A stretch of 19,064 bases of DNA. It comes from Deltaproteobacteria bacterium (lineage in GTDB: Bacteria > Desulfobacterota > Desulfobacteria > Desulfobacterales > UBA11574). A program made the position numbers and the translations under genes. The stretch spans positions 1 to 19,064 of the forward strand of contig JAFCZV010000043.1 of the NCBI GenBank assembly GCA_019314155.1. The letters are read 5' to 3'. Positions 6,817 through 15,549 of the stretch are shown here, one piece after another (position 1 is the stretch's first letter; the number at the start of each line of letters is the position of its first letter). Under the pieces are notes generated by a model. The model worked only from the letters and a program-made list of their open reading frames with translations, had not been told where the DNA came from and did not search any database.

Positions 6817-8997
6817 ATGCATCAAAAACACCTTTCCATCGCCCTTGCAGGCAACCCCAATTCAGGCAAGACCACGATATTCAACAACATGACCGGTACC
6901 CGGCAGAAAGTGGGAAACTGGCCGGGTGTCACTGTTGAAAAAAAAGAAGGCCATATAAAAAAATCCGGATATGATTTAAAGATCATAGATCTTCCAGGGA
7001 CATACAGCTTAACCCCCTTTTCCATAGAAGAGATCGTCGCGCGGAATTTTGTCTTGGAAGAACGCCCGGACGTTGTTATCGACATCATCGACGCATCCAA
7101 CCTGGAACGAAGTCTTTACCTGGCAACACAGTTGAGAGAGATTGATTGCAAAGTCTTGTTCGCCCTGAACATGGCGGATGTTGCCCAAACCCGGGGAATT
7201 AAAATCGACGAGAAAAAACTTTCTGAACTTCTTGATGTTCCGGTGGTTTTTACGGTGGGCAACAAAAACAAAGGCATCGATACGCTCCTGGAAAAGGCTA
7301 TTGAACTAGCTGAGTCTAATTGTGTGATACCCATAAAGCGCAAAGTAAAATACAATAAGGACATCGAAGATTCCATTTCCAAACTGGAATATTTCATTGA
7401 AAGCCTGGCGGAAGGGTCCATTCCTTACAATATTCGATGGACAGCCATAAAGCTTATAGAAGATGACAAAATCGTAAAAGAGCGCATCCAACTGAAAACC
7501 GGAAAAAACGGCCGAAAGATTCTTAAAGAAGCAAGGGCGCAGCGGGATTTCCTCGTGGACCGATTCGATGACGAGCCGGAAATCGTAATGACCGACGAGC
7601 GCTACGGATTTATCGCCGGCATCATCAGGGAGATCCTCACAACATCTACAAAGCAGCGTGTGGATATATCTCGAAATGTAGATCTTGTGCTTACCAACCG
7701 GTTTGTCGGGTTCCCCATCTTTATTTTCTTTATCTGGGCCATGTTCCAACTCACATTTTCATTGGGGGTCTATCCAATGGAGTGGATCGGCATCGGTATA
7801 AAGCTTTTTTCCACATCTCTGGCCCAGGTGCTTCCGGATAATATTTTTAAAGATTTTCTCATCAACGGCGTCATTGCGGGTGTGGGAAGTGTTATTATTT
7901 TCCTGCCGAATATTTTGATTCTTTTCTTCTGTATCGCGCTCTTTGAAGATACAGGCTACATGTCCAGGGCGGCGTTTCTGATGGACAAAATCATGCACCT
8001 TATCGGGCTTCATGGCAAATCGTTCATCCCCATGCTGATGGGGTTCGGATGTAACGTTCCGGCTATTATGGCAAGCCGCACTTTGGAAAGTGAGAAAGAT
8101 CGAACCCTTACGATTCTCATCACCCCTTTTATGTCATGTTCGGCCAGACTTCCGGTGTACATTATTCTAGCGGGCGCTTTCTTTGGGGCCCGGGCCGGAT
8201 CCGTAATATTCGGCATATATATATTGGGGATTGTACTTTCAATTATAACCGGCCGTATTTTCCGATCAACCCTCTTGAGAGGTGTTGACGCGCCGTTCGT
8301 CATGGAACTTCCGCCATACAGAATTCCGATGATCAAAAGCCTCCTGATTCATATGTGGGATCGGAGCAAGGTGTTTTTAAAAAAGATGAGTGGCATAATC
8401 CTTGTCGGTTCTGTGGTGATATGGGCACTTTCCGCATTTCCGAGAAACATACCGTATTCTATAAATTATGCTTTAGAAATAGAACGGGTCAAAATATCTT
8501 TTCAAACTGAAATAGCAACGGCCTATGAACCGGAAAAAGCTTTATTAACACAGAAACGTGATCTTACTGTGGCAAAATTTGCAAGGGCCAGGCAGGCTGA
8601 ACATGCTGAAAAATCTTTTATGGGTCGTATCGGTAAAGCTGTAACGCCTATCTTTGAGCCCATCGGCATTGACTGGCGCGGAAGCGTGGCCCTTCTTGCC
8701 GGCTTTGTCGCAAAAGAAATCGTTGTAAGTACCATGGGAATACTTTATGCTGCTGACGGAAATAAGGATTCGGAAGCCCTTAAAAATGCACTCTTATCAT
8801 CCGATATGACCCCCCTTGGAGCCTTGTCAATGATGGTTTTTGTTCTATTGTACATGCCGTGCCTTGCAACATTGGCCGCCATCAGACGTGAAACCGCATC
8901 CTGGAAATGGATGATTTTCAGTATTTCATACAGTACAATCCTTGCATGGACTGCCGCCTTTATCGTCTATCAGGGAGGAATGATAATATTGACATAA
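6817..8997 (+). CDS. feoB: Ferrous iron transporter FeoB
   Basis: 726 residues, within the FeoB range. The N-terminal cytoplasmic G domain has G1 GNPNSGKTT (residues 12-20), G2-region NWPGVTVEKKEG, G3 DLPGTYSL (about 58-65) and G4 NMAD (about 118). A helical GDI-like domain follows to about residue 290. The membrane core comes next, with the two FeoB gate signatures GFGCNVPAIMASR and FMSCSARLPVYIIL and several hydrophobic segments from about 290 to the end. FeoB moves Fe(II) across the inner membrane. The short C-terminus lacks an extra cysteine-rich tail. The ATG at 6817 has no strong ribosome site and probably depends on coupling to feoA. Sequence looks intact throughout. Confidence 0.96.
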   Translation: MHQKHLSIALAGNPNSGKTTIFNNMTGTRQKVGNWPGVTVEKKEGHIKKSGYDLKIIDLPGTYSLTPFSIEEIVARNFVLEERPDVVIDIIDASNLERSLYLATQLREIDCKVLFALNMADVAQTRGIKIDEKKLSELLDVPVVFTVGNKNKGIDTLLEKAIELAESNCVIPIKRKVKYNKDIEDSISKLEYFIESLAEGSIPYNIRWTAIKLIEDDKIVKERIQLKTGKNGRKILKEARAQRDFLVDRFDDEPEIVMTDERYGFIAGIIREILTTSTKQRVDISRNVDLVLTNRFVGFPIFIFFIWAMFQLTFSLGVYPMEWIGIGIKLFSTSLAQVLPDNIFKDFLINGVIAGVGSVIIFLPNILILFFCIALFEDTGYMSRAAFLMDKIMHLIGLHGKSFIPMLMGFGCNVPAIMASRTLESEKDRTLTILITPFMSCSARLPVYIILAGAFFGARAGSVIFGIYILGIVLSIITGRIFRSTLLRGVDAPFVMELPPYRIPMIKSLLIHMWDRSKVFLKKMSGIILVGSVVIWALSAFPRNIPYSINYALEIERVKISFQTEIATAYEPEKALLTQKRDLTVAKFARARQAEHAEKSFMGRIGKAVTPIFEPIGIDWRGSVALLAGFVAKEIVVSTMGILYAADGNKDSEALKNALLSSDMTPLGALSMMVFVLLYMPCLATLAAIRRETASWKWMIFSISYSTILAWTAAFIVYQGGMIILT

Positions 8998-9060
8998 CAT
9001 CCATATTGAATCGTTCTTAACCCGAAAGAAGCACTCTGGGTAACACGGGAGGCATGTAAT

Positions 9061-9996
9061 ATGCCGAATTTTGCACCCGTCTTTATTGAAACCTTCAATA
9101 AAGGGGCTCTGGCAGGAAAGATTGAAGTGGCGTATGAGATTTTAAAATCTTGCACGCTCTGTCCCAGAAGATGTAAGGTTGATCGGCTGGCCGGGGAAAC
9201 CGGTATATGCAAAACAGGTCCAAAAGCCTATGTCTCCAGTTTTAATCCTCACTTTGGGGAAGAGGACCCTTTGGTGGGGAGCCATGGTTCCGGTACGATT
9301 TTTTTTTCGCACTGTAACCTTTTGTGTAACTTCTGCCAGAATTATGACATCAGTCACCTGGGTCACGGCGAAGAGATATCCAATGAGCAGCTTGCAGGTA
9401 TAATGCTTCATTTGCAAAATGCCGGGTGCCACAACATTAATTTCGTTACCCCGTCCCATGTTGTGCCCCAGATCCTCTCCGCTGTGGAAATTGCCACACG
9501 GAATGGCCTTTCAGTTCCGTTGGTTTACAACACCGGAGGGTATGATTCGGTTGAAACGCTGAAACTGCTCGAGGGTGTATTCGATATCTACATGCCGGAT
9601 TTTAAATTTTGGGATTCTGAGGTAGCACAAACCACATGCAACGCCGAAGATTACCCGGAGGTGGCACAAAAAACACTTATTGAGATGCACAGGCAAGTCG
9701 GTGACCTTATCATCGATGATGCCGGTATCGCCCGGCGCGGGATCTTGCTGAGACACCTGGTCCTGCCCCATGGACTTGCAGGAACCCGTAAAATAATGAG
9801 ATTTATTGCACGCAAAATTTCATTGAACACATATGTCAACATAATGCCCCAGTACAGACCCTGCGGCCGGGCCGGTGAGATAAAGGGGCTGTCTGTTTAT
9901 CTGTCACAAAAGGATTATAAAAAGGCTTTACAGGAAGCAAAGGAAGAAGGTATTGGAAGGCTTGACAGCCGAGAGCGTCGATTTGTTGCACGGTAA
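9061..9996 (+). CDS. Radical SAM protein, PflX-like (PFL-activating-enzyme-related, COG1313 type)
   Basis: 311 residues. The ATG at 9061 is set by GGGAGG (9047-9052), 8 nt upstream. An N-terminal cysteine cluster, CTLCPRRCKVDRL then GICK, is followed by the radical SAM motif CNLLCNFC (CxxxCxxC) near residues 87-94. Partial TIM-barrel features follow: YNTGGYDSVETL, DIYMPDFKFWD and ILLRHLVLPHG. These match the group usually annotated as putative pyruvate formate-lyase activating enzyme PflX. No glycyl-radical enzyme gene is nearby, and members of this group have varied or unknown substrates. It lies 63 nt after feoB in the same direction, so it may share that transcript and its 4Fe-4S cluster would depend on imported iron. 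That link is inference. Confidence 0.85.
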   Translation: MPNFAPVFIETFNKGALAGKIEVAYEILKSCTLCPRRCKVDRLAGETGICKTGPKAYVSSFNPHFGEEDPLVGSHGSGTIFFSHCNLLCNFCQNYDISHLGHGEEISNEQLAGIMLHLQNAGCHNINFVTPSHVVPQILSAVEIATRNGLSVPLVYNTGGYDSVETLKLLEGVFDIYMPDFKFWDSEVAQTTCNAEDYPEVAQKTLIEMHRQVGDLIIDDAGIARRGILLRHLVLPHGLAGTRKIMRFIARKISLNTYVNIMPQYRPCGRAGEIKGLSVYLSQKDYKKALQEAKEEGIGRLDSRERRFVAR

Positions 9997-10012
9997 TACC
10001 TTTTAGAATCAA

Positions 10013-10444
10013 ATGAAAAATTATACATGGGCAATCTTATTTTTACTATTCGTTTTTACAGGCGTGGCTTCGGCGGAACGCTTGGCGGTAGCTGTGTCAG
10101 TGGCCAACATACGTTCAGGTCCCGGAAAAAATCATGAGATCTTGTGGGAAGTGGAAAAATACTATCCTATAGATGTGTTTCAAAAGTCGGGACAATGGTA
10201 TCATTTTCGTGATTTTGAAGGCGATAAAGGGTGGATCCACAAATCGCTTCTTGGGAAAATTCCGTCAGTGATTACCAAAAAAGAAAATTGCAATATTCGA
10301 TCGGGTCCCGGCCAAAGTTTTGCAATTTTGTTTACGGTTGAAAAAGGCGTTCCGTTTAAGGTAATACAGCGCAAAAATAGCTGGATTCACATCCAGCACG
10401 CCGACGGGGACAAGGGATGGATCTATCAATCTCTGGCATGGTAA
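10013..10444 (+). CDS. Secreted protein with two bacterial SH3 domains
   Basis: 143 residues. There is a clear signal peptide: MKNYT, a hydrophobic core to about residue 17, and a likely cleavage after VASA (residues 19-22). Two SH3b repeats follow. Repeat one (about 25-80) has ANIRSGPGKNHEILWEV and GDKGWIHKSLL. Repeat two (about 87-143) has CNIRSGPGQSFAILFTVEKG and GDKGWIYQSLAW. SH3b domains of this kind bind peptidoglycan or other envelope ligands. It acts in the periplasm or outside; no catalytic domain is attached. It starts 16 nt after the radical SAM gene. The specific role is unknown. Confidence 0.88.
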   Translation: MKNYTWAILFLLFVFTGVASAERLAVAVSVANIRSGPGKNHEILWEVEKYYPIDVFQKSGQWYHFRDFEGDKGWIHKSLLGKIPSVITKKENCNIRSGPGQSFAILFTVEKGVPFKVIQRKNSWIHIQHADGDKGWIYQSLAW

Positions 10445-10526
10445 GCTGACAGATTATCCGGGCTGTTTTATGGTGAATATCATGCTGAATGGAATCGGCT
10501 TCCCGGAAAGATAGCAAATCAGAAGA

Positions 10527-11525
10527 ATGATTGCAAATCAGAAGAATAAGCAAAAAAGATTGGTTGTGGGTATCGGTTCGGCCCTGGTCGATATTCTTGT
10601 ACACGAAGACGACGAATTTTTAGCGAAAACCGGTGCAGTTAAAGGTGGAATGAAATATGTCGACAGAGAGTTCATTGAATTGGCCGTGTCGCAAACCTCT
10701 AAAAAACCGATCATCATGCCCGGTGGGTCGGCGTGCAACACGGTGGTCGGCATCGGCAGGCTCGGAGGGTCGGCTCGTTTTGTCGGCAAAAGCGGTAATG
10801 GTGAAATGGCCGGTCTGTTTGAAACAGGTCTGAAAAACAGCAACGTCGATCCCGCCCTTTTTAAATCATCTTCTCCCACCGGCAGGGTGCTGTCCATTAT
10901 CACCCCCGATGCACAGCGGTCCATGTTAACTTTTCTCGGCGCCGCCTCAGAAACACAACCTGAAGAAATTACTGAAAATTGTTTTGAAAACGCTGCAATT
11001 GTTCATATTGAAGGGTACCTTCTTTTTAACGAAGATCTGATCATGGCGGCCCTAAAGAGTGCAAAAGCCGCCGGCGCACTTGTCTCTCTGGATCTTGCTA
11101 GCTTTACGGTTGTTGAGGCATCGAAAACCCTTCTTAAAAAAATTGTAAAAGATTTTGTTGATATTTTGATTGCCAATGAGGATGAAGCAAAAACATTTAC
11201 CGGCCACGGGGACAAAATAAAAGCGGTCCGATCCCTATCTGAAAACACACAGATTGCAGCCCTAAAGATTGGGGAACGCGGCAGCTTTATTTCCCATGGC
11301 GGGAAAATCATAAAAATTGAAGCCATGGGAGGCGGGGCTGTTGTGGATACCACCGGAGCCGGCGATCTCTGGGCATCTGGTTTTCTCTTTGGACTGGTTA
11401 ACGGTTATGGCCTCGAAAAATGCGGTAAACTTGGATCTGCCTGTGGTTACGAAGTGTGCCAGGTCGTGGGAGCAAACGTCCCGGAAGAAGGCTGGCAGAG
11501 AATAAAAAAATTGCTGGAGGAATAA
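10527..11525 (+). CDS. PfkB-family sugar/nucleoside kinase (adenosine kinase-like)
   Basis: 332 residues, typical of the ribokinase/PfkB fold. Visible are the N-terminal GIGSALVDI strand and the substrate-side PGGSACNTVVGIGRLGG (PfkB signature 1 region). PfkB signature 2 is DTTGAGDLWASGFLFG, which contains the anion hole and the catalytic aspartate. The ATP-side IANEDEAKTF is also present. The N-terminus resembles bacterial proteins annotated as adenosine kinase or generic PfkB kinases; the exact substrate cannot be read out. The ATG at 10527 lies inside a 15-bp direct repeat (10514-10528 and 10533-10547) with only an AGAAGA-type ribosome site. The stop codon overlaps the next gene's start as TAATG, so translation is coupled to the TPR protein. 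Confidence 0.9.
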   Translation: MIANQKNKQKRLVVGIGSALVDILVHEDDEFLAKTGAVKGGMKYVDREFIELAVSQTSKKPIIMPGGSACNTVVGIGRLGGSARFVGKSGNGEMAGLFETGLKNSNVDPALFKSSSPTGRVLSIITPDAQRSMLTFLGAASETQPEEITENCFENAAIVHIEGYLLFNEDLIMAALKSAKAAGALVSLDLASFTVVEASKTLLKKIVKDFVDILIANEDEAKTFTGHGDKIKAVRSLSENTQIAALKIGERGSFISHGGKIIKIEAMGGGAVVDTTGAGDLWASGFLFGLVNGYGLEKCGKLGSACGYEVCQVVGANVPEEGWQRIKKLLEE

Positions 11526-12229
11526 TGGCAAAAAAAAGAATATCCCGAGCTCGTAAAAGAGACCTCGCCAACCCTGACGAGTTTATAACATTCTGGACAA
11601 AATTATCCAATTTTGCCGCAGAAAACAAAGTGAAGGCTTTATGTGCCCTTGGGTTTTTTATGGTCCTTATTGTTGTTACAGCGGGTTTTTTATATTTTTT
11701 AAAAAAATCCGAAGACACGGCATTTGCCCTGCTTCAACAGAATATTACCAAATACCAGACACTGCTTAAAGATACCGGACCGGAGAAGGCTTGCCTGGGC
11801 GTTGAAAAGGATTTTCAGTCGATTATTGAAAAATACTCGGGCAGGGCGGGTGGAAAACATGCAAGACTCATATATGCCAATATCTGTTACACGGCTAAAG
11901 ATTATGACGAAGCCATAGAACTTTACAAGAAATCCCTTGAAGACTTCAATGATGAACCGTTTATTAAAAATCTCATTATTAACAGCCTGGGGTATTCCTA
12001 CACTGTGAAAAAAGATTACAAAACCGCAGCCAAATATTTTGAAATGATTGCGTCGATACCGAATTACAGCATTAAAGATGAAGCCCTTTTCAATTTAGGG
12101 GAGATTTATAATGCCATGGGCGATAATGTAAAAAGCATCGATGCGTTTAAGAAAATTTTGTCCGATCATACCGGCTCAATATATACTGAAATTGCACAAG
12201 AAAAGTTGGCGGGTCGGATCCAGAGTTAA
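11525..12229 (+). CDS. Membrane-anchored tetratricopeptide repeat protein (YfgM-like)
   Basis: 234 residues from the ATG at 11525, which overlaps the kinase stop (TAATG) and follows GGAGG at 11516-11520. The frame is open further upstream, but only this start has a ribosome site. There is a basic cytoplasmic N-terminus (MAKKRISRARKRDL), one transmembrane helix (about residues 38-60), then an outward TPR region. Three TPR-like units are visible: AGGKHARLIYANICYTAKDY, then a Tyr-rich repeat with SLGYSYTVKKDYKTAAKYF, then FNLGEIYNAMGDNVKSIDAF. The architecture matches the TPR_21/YfgM group, which assists Sec-dependent envelope protein folding. Assignment to that function is tentative. Confidence 0.82.
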   Translation: MAKKRISRARKRDLANPDEFITFWTKLSNFAAENKVKALCALGFFMVLIVVTAGFLYFLKKSEDTAFALLQQNITKYQTLLKDTGPEKACLGVEKDFQSIIEKYSGRAGGKHARLIYANICYTAKDYDEAIELYKKSLEDFNDEPFIKNLIINSLGYSYTVKKDYKTAAKYFEMIASIPNYSIKDEALFNLGEIYNAMGDNVKSIDAFKKILSDHTGSIYTEIAQEKLAGRIQS

Positions 12230-12237
12230 AATCCCCA

Positions 12238-12278
12238 CAAAAAAAATGGCCAACCGGTTTTAAGCCGATTGGCCATTT
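12238..12278. terminator. Hairpin between convergent genes, strong for the minus strand
   Basis: A perfect 10-bp stem (12244-12253 with 12269-12278) encloses a further CGGTT/AGCCG pairing (one G-U) and a 3-nt loop. On the minus strand it is followed by a T-run (complement of the A-run 12238-12246), giving a classical intrinsic terminator. On the plus strand it follows the TPR gene stop by 15 nt but lacks a T-tract. It probably insulates both operons; the minus-strand two-component operon would then have a ~350-nt 3' untranslated tail. Confidence 0.75.
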
Positions 12279-12468
12279 AGAAGGAAAACAGATGAAGAAA
12301 TTATTAGGTTGCAAAAGGAACCTGCAAGTTCCTTGCCAAAGTGGCACATAAAGCCTGCCAAATTTCTATTATTTAAATTTATATATTAATTATAGCAAGT
12401 TATGGTGAAAACTATTTGAGATGTTACGCGCTGCTTTTTTCTTAACCACGCCTTTTAAATCCGGAATT

Positions 12469-12484
12469 GTTCAAAATTTTGAAC
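12469..12484. other. 16-bp perfect palindrome in the convergent intergenic region
   Basis: GTTCAAAATTTTGAAC is its own reverse complement. It lies in the 398-bp gap 12230-12627, which otherwise contains the terminator hairpin at 12244-12278, a small stem AAGGAAC/GTTCCTT at 12315-12334 and no gene that I can see. Its place between convergent gene ends argues against a promoter operator. Confidence 0.5.
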
Positions 12485-12627
12485 CGCAGCCAACAGCGAA
12501 CAGCTTAACAGGCTGATTTAACAGCAAACAATCCCAAATCCGTCTGATTCAATATATTGAACCCCTTAAAGCTCAAATTAAGATATCCATTTAAAATGAT
12601 AAGAAAAAAATGGTTATCCTCTTTGAT

Positions 12628-14010
12628 TCAAACTTTTGAACCAACGTCCAATTTCAACTTTTTTATTTTCCAGTTAAGCCCGCTTTTGCCAATGCCGAGC
12701 AATTCGGCCGCCTGGGATTGAACATTATTTGTCAGTTTCAACGCCCTTTCGATCATCTTTTTTTCGATCATCGTAAGGGTTTCATCCAATTTCGCAATAG
12801 AAGGTATTCCTTCAAGATGCAGCATGTTATAAACATTGCTTCTGAATTCCTTGGGAAGATCTGAGACCTGAATGGTATTGCTTTGACACATCACCATGGC
12901 CCGTTCAATAACATTCTCCAACTCACGAACATTTCCGGGCCAACTGTAATCGAAAAAAAAACGTTCAACTTCCGGATCAAGACCGGTTACCGTGGTACCG
13001 GATTTATATTCCTCTCCATATTTATGGATAAAATGATCCGCCAACAGGCGAATATCTTCCTGGCGGTTCCTTAAAAGAGGCAGGACAATATGTACAACAT
13101 TCAACCGATAATAGAGATCTTCTCTGAATCGTCCTTGGATCATTTCATCTTTAAGCCTCTTATTTGTAGCAGTAATAATACGAATATCGACAGAAATCGA
13201 CTTTATCCCTCCAACCCTTTCAAAAATTCTTTCTTGGAGGACCCGTAAAAGTTTCACCTGTAAATTTTGTGAAAGTTCGCCGATTTCATCGAGAAAGAGG
13301 GTGCCGCCGTCAGCCAATTCAAAACGGCCTTTCCGCCTTGCTGCGGCACCTGTAAATGCCCCTTTTTCATGGCCAAAAAGTTCACTTTCAAGAAGCGTCT
13401 CGGCAAGAGCACTGCAGTTCACCGCAATAAACGCTTTATCGCGCCGCGGGCTGTTAAAGTGGATCGATTTTGCCACCAGTTCTTTCCCGGTACCACTTTC
13501 ACCTTGTATTAAAACCGTGGTGGCGGCGGGTGCCACTTTGCGAATCGTTTCGAAAACATCCTCCATCACCTTACTTTTTCCAATAATATTTCCGAAACTG
13601 TACTTTGATTCCACAGCATTTCTGAGTTGCCGGTTCTCTTTGACCATACGGTACATGCCGATGGCCTTATTAACATATAGAATCAGTCGATTATTATCGA
13701 AGGGCTTTAGAATATAACTGTAGGCCCCTTTCTGCATGGCCTCTACAGCTTTATCCACAGTGCCGTGAGCGGTCATCATAATAACCGGAAGATCCTTATC
13801 TTTTTCCTTAATTTTCCCCAGGAGTTCAATGCCGTCCATTTTGGGCATTTTCATATCTGTAAGGACCAGATCAACGTCGATATTTTTCAGTATTTCAAGC
13901 GCCTCGTAACCGCTGTTTGCACAAAAAGTTTCGAACCCCTCTTCTTCGAGAACCGCACTTAATATCCGCGGATAATTCTTTTCATCATCAACAATCAGGA
14001 TGGTCTCCAT
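12628..14010 (-). CDS. NtrC-family sigma-54-dependent response regulator
   Basis: 460 residues in the standard three-domain layout. The receiver domain (about 1-120) has acidic pocket D8-D9, phospho-acceptor D52 in LVLTDMKMP, T79 and K101. The AAA+ domain (about 140-375) has Walker A GESGTGKE (169-176), the sigma-54 contact loop GAFTGA and Walker B GGTLFLDEIG; the arginine-finger region FREDLYYRLNVV is also present. The C-terminal Fis-type helix-turn-helix carries QSQAAELLGIGKSGLNWKIKKL. Because the GAFTGA loop is intact, it should activate sigma-54 promoters after phosphorylation by the kinase encoded 2 nt upstream. Its ribosome site, GGGAG, lies inside the kinase's last codons. Targets are unknown; the divergent pil operon and its own promoter are candidates. 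Confidence 0.95.
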   Translation of the reverse strand: METILIVDDEKNYPRILSAVLEEEGFETFCANSGYEALEILKNIDVDLVLTDMKMPKMDGIELLGKIKEKDKDLPVIMMTAHGTVDKAVEAMQKGAYSYILKPFDNNRLILYVNKAIGMYRMVKENRQLRNAVESKYSFGNIIGKSKVMEDVFETIRKVAPAATTVLIQGESGTGKELVAKSIHFNSPRRDKAFIAVNCSALAETLLESELFGHEKGAFTGAAARRKGRFELADGGTLFLDEIGELSQNLQVKLLRVLQERIFERVGGIKSISVDIRIITATNKRLKDEMIQGRFREDLYYRLNVVHIVLPLLRNRQEDIRLLADHFIHKYGEEYKSGTTVTGLDPEVERFFFDYSWPGNVRELENVIERAMVMCQSNTIQVSDLPKEFRSNVYNMLHLEGIPSIAKLDETLTMIEKKMIERALKLTNNVQSQAAELLGIGKSGLNWKIKKLKLDVGSKV

Positions 14011-14012
14011 GC

Positions 14013-15434
14013 CTATACTCCCTGTTTCACCGGCAATTCTACTTTAACGCGGGCGCCGGCACCCGGTTTTGCGCTAATCTGGACGCTTCCGCTGTGGGAT
14101 TCAATGATATTTTTTACAATACCAAGCCCCAGACCGGTTCCTTTGGCTTTGGTTGTAAAAAATGGATCCCAAATTTTTTCCATAAGGTCTTGAGGGATAC
14201 CTTCCCCGTCATCTTCAAAAAATATTTTTACCGTCTTGTCCGTGGATTGTATTGCGACATGTATTTTGCCGCCCTCGGGCATCGCCTGCATCGCATTAAT
14301 TAAAATGTTTAGGAATGCCTGATAAAGCATATCAGAATCGGCTGTTATCTCCGGAATATTATTGTCATAATGTTTTGCAACCGCATAGCCTTCCTTTTCA
14401 ATGTGTGATGCCAAAAAATTAATGTTTTTCTCAAGAACAGCCTCGACATTGCAATCCATGAGATTTGGAATTTTGGGTTTCGCAAAATTTAAAAAATCTG
14501 TGATAATATTATTTAATCGGATTGATTCTTCGATAATGATATCTGGAATAGAATTCGAAGGATCGTAATTGGTCATTTTTTTCTTTAAGAGTTCGGATGA
14601 GCTTTTGATAATACCCAATGGATTCCTAATTTCATGGGAAATCCCCGCAACCATTTCGCCCAGTGTCGACAAATGTTCTGCTCGGCTTAACTGCTCTTTG
14701 AGCTTGAGTCGTTCCTGGGCGCGCTTTTCAATGATGCTTTCGCCCCGTTTGACCACAAACAGAAGCGCTAAAAATAGAACCCCCATCACAACTGAACTGG
14801 TGGTAATAACACGGATCTGAAAATCGAAAATTACTTTATAGTCATCTGTTAAATCCTGAACTATTTCCACAATACCAAGTACCGGACCGGATATCCGGGA
14901 GAGTGGTTTCTCTGCGCGCAGGGGGGCAATTGTAATTAACCGGCTGTCTCGGGGAAATCCGAGTAAGATCCGGAACCAGTTGTCGCTTTGAATCAACCTT
15001 GAAGTCGACTTGCCTAAAATTGCATCCTCATATCCTTTGCCCCCCGAATTTTCTTTGCCGATCACAGAGTGATCAAAACTGTATGATATTGTGTTGTCCA
15101 TATCGTATATGTTGACCATATCAACCTTGAAGCTGTGAAGCGTGCTTCTGACGACTTTGTCCATCCATTCAAATTGTTCTTGATCACTGAGCCGAATCTT
15201 GCCGAATTTCAATGCAACCGGAATGATGAACTGTAAAAACACCTGATGATTCAGATTTTCGATCAGAAGGCTGGCGTAGTCTTCACTTTTTTTCTGCTGC
15301 ATGGTCTTTGCCCAGTGGGTATTGAGCGAAGAGAGGACCAGCGTTCCAATGAATATTACGATCAGACTTGTAAACGTAAAGTATTTGACCAACCTGAACG
15401 GCTTGACTTTTTCTTCTGCAGTTTGGGAGTTCAT
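14013..15434 (-). CDS. Membrane sensor histidine kinase, partner of the NtrC-type regulator
   Basis: 473 residues from the ATG at 15434 (a TTG two codons earlier is open but not preferred). The first membrane helix is near 17-40, followed by a ~170-residue periplasmic sensor region with YDMDNTISYSFD, which suggests a Cache/PAS-like fold. The second helix is near 208-232. A short coiled linker leads to the HisKA box GISHEIRNPLGIIKSS, whose histidine is the autophosphorylation site. The HATPase domain has N-box NILINAMQAMP, G1 DDGEGIP, F-box DPFFTTK and G2 GTGLGLGIVKNI. It should phosphorylate D52 of the regulator encoded 2 nt downstream. The sensed signal is unknown. No good ribosome site is visible before the start. 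Confidence 0.93.
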   Translation of the reverse strand: MNSQTAEEKVKPFRLVKYFTFTSLIVIFIGTLVLSSLNTHWAKTMQQKKSEDYASLLIENLNHQVFLQFIIPVALKFGKIRLSDQEQFEWMDKVVRSTLHSFKVDMVNIYDMDNTISYSFDHSVIGKENSGGKGYEDAILGKSTSRLIQSDNWFRILLGFPRDSRLITIAPLRAEKPLSRISGPVLGIVEIVQDLTDDYKVIFDFQIRVITTSSVVMGVLFLALLFVVKRGESIIEKRAQERLKLKEQLSRAEHLSTLGEMVAGISHEIRNPLGIIKSSSELLKKKMTNYDPSNSIPDIIIEESIRLNNIITDFLNFAKPKIPNLMDCNVEAVLEKNINFLASHIEKEGYAVAKHYDNNIPEITADSDMLYQAFLNILINAMQAMPEGGKIHVAIQSTDKTVKIFFEDDGEGIPQDLMEKIWDPFFTTKAKGTGLGLGIVKNIIESHSGSVQISAKPGAGARVKVELPVKQGV

Positions 15435-15452
15435 AAACAAGGTTAATGGCTC

Positions 15453-15487
15453 GGCATGGGAATATCGGGTATTGGCATGGGAATATC
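15453..15487. repeat. 14-bp tandem direct repeat in front of the histidine kinase
   Basis: GGCATGGGAATATC occurs at 15453-15466 and 15474-15487, a period of 21 bp. That is two helical turns, so both copies face the same side of the DNA. It starts 19 bp upstream of the kinase ATG (minus strand), in its leader. Confidence 0.7.
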
Positions 15488-15533
15488 TTTATCTAAATTG
15501 AAAAGACGATTCCAATGCATTAAAAATAACCTT

Positions 15534-15549
15534 ATCAAATTTCGTGCCC
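15534..15549 (-). promoter_or_regulatory. Weak candidate sigma-54 promoter for the two-component operon
   Basis: The minus strand reads GGGCACG (15549-15543), four bases (AAAT), then TTGAT (15538-15534). The -24 element matches the GGCACG core and the spacing GG-N10-G is right, but the -12 element has GA instead of the usual GC. The start would be near 15523, about 90 nt before the kinase ATG. The same bases also belong to an inverted repeat, so this is a weak call. Confidence 0.25.

Noticed and set aside
7306..7749. 147-codon minus-strand frame
   Set aside because: Antisense shadow of feoB; composition is typical of a complementary frame and no ribosome site is seen.
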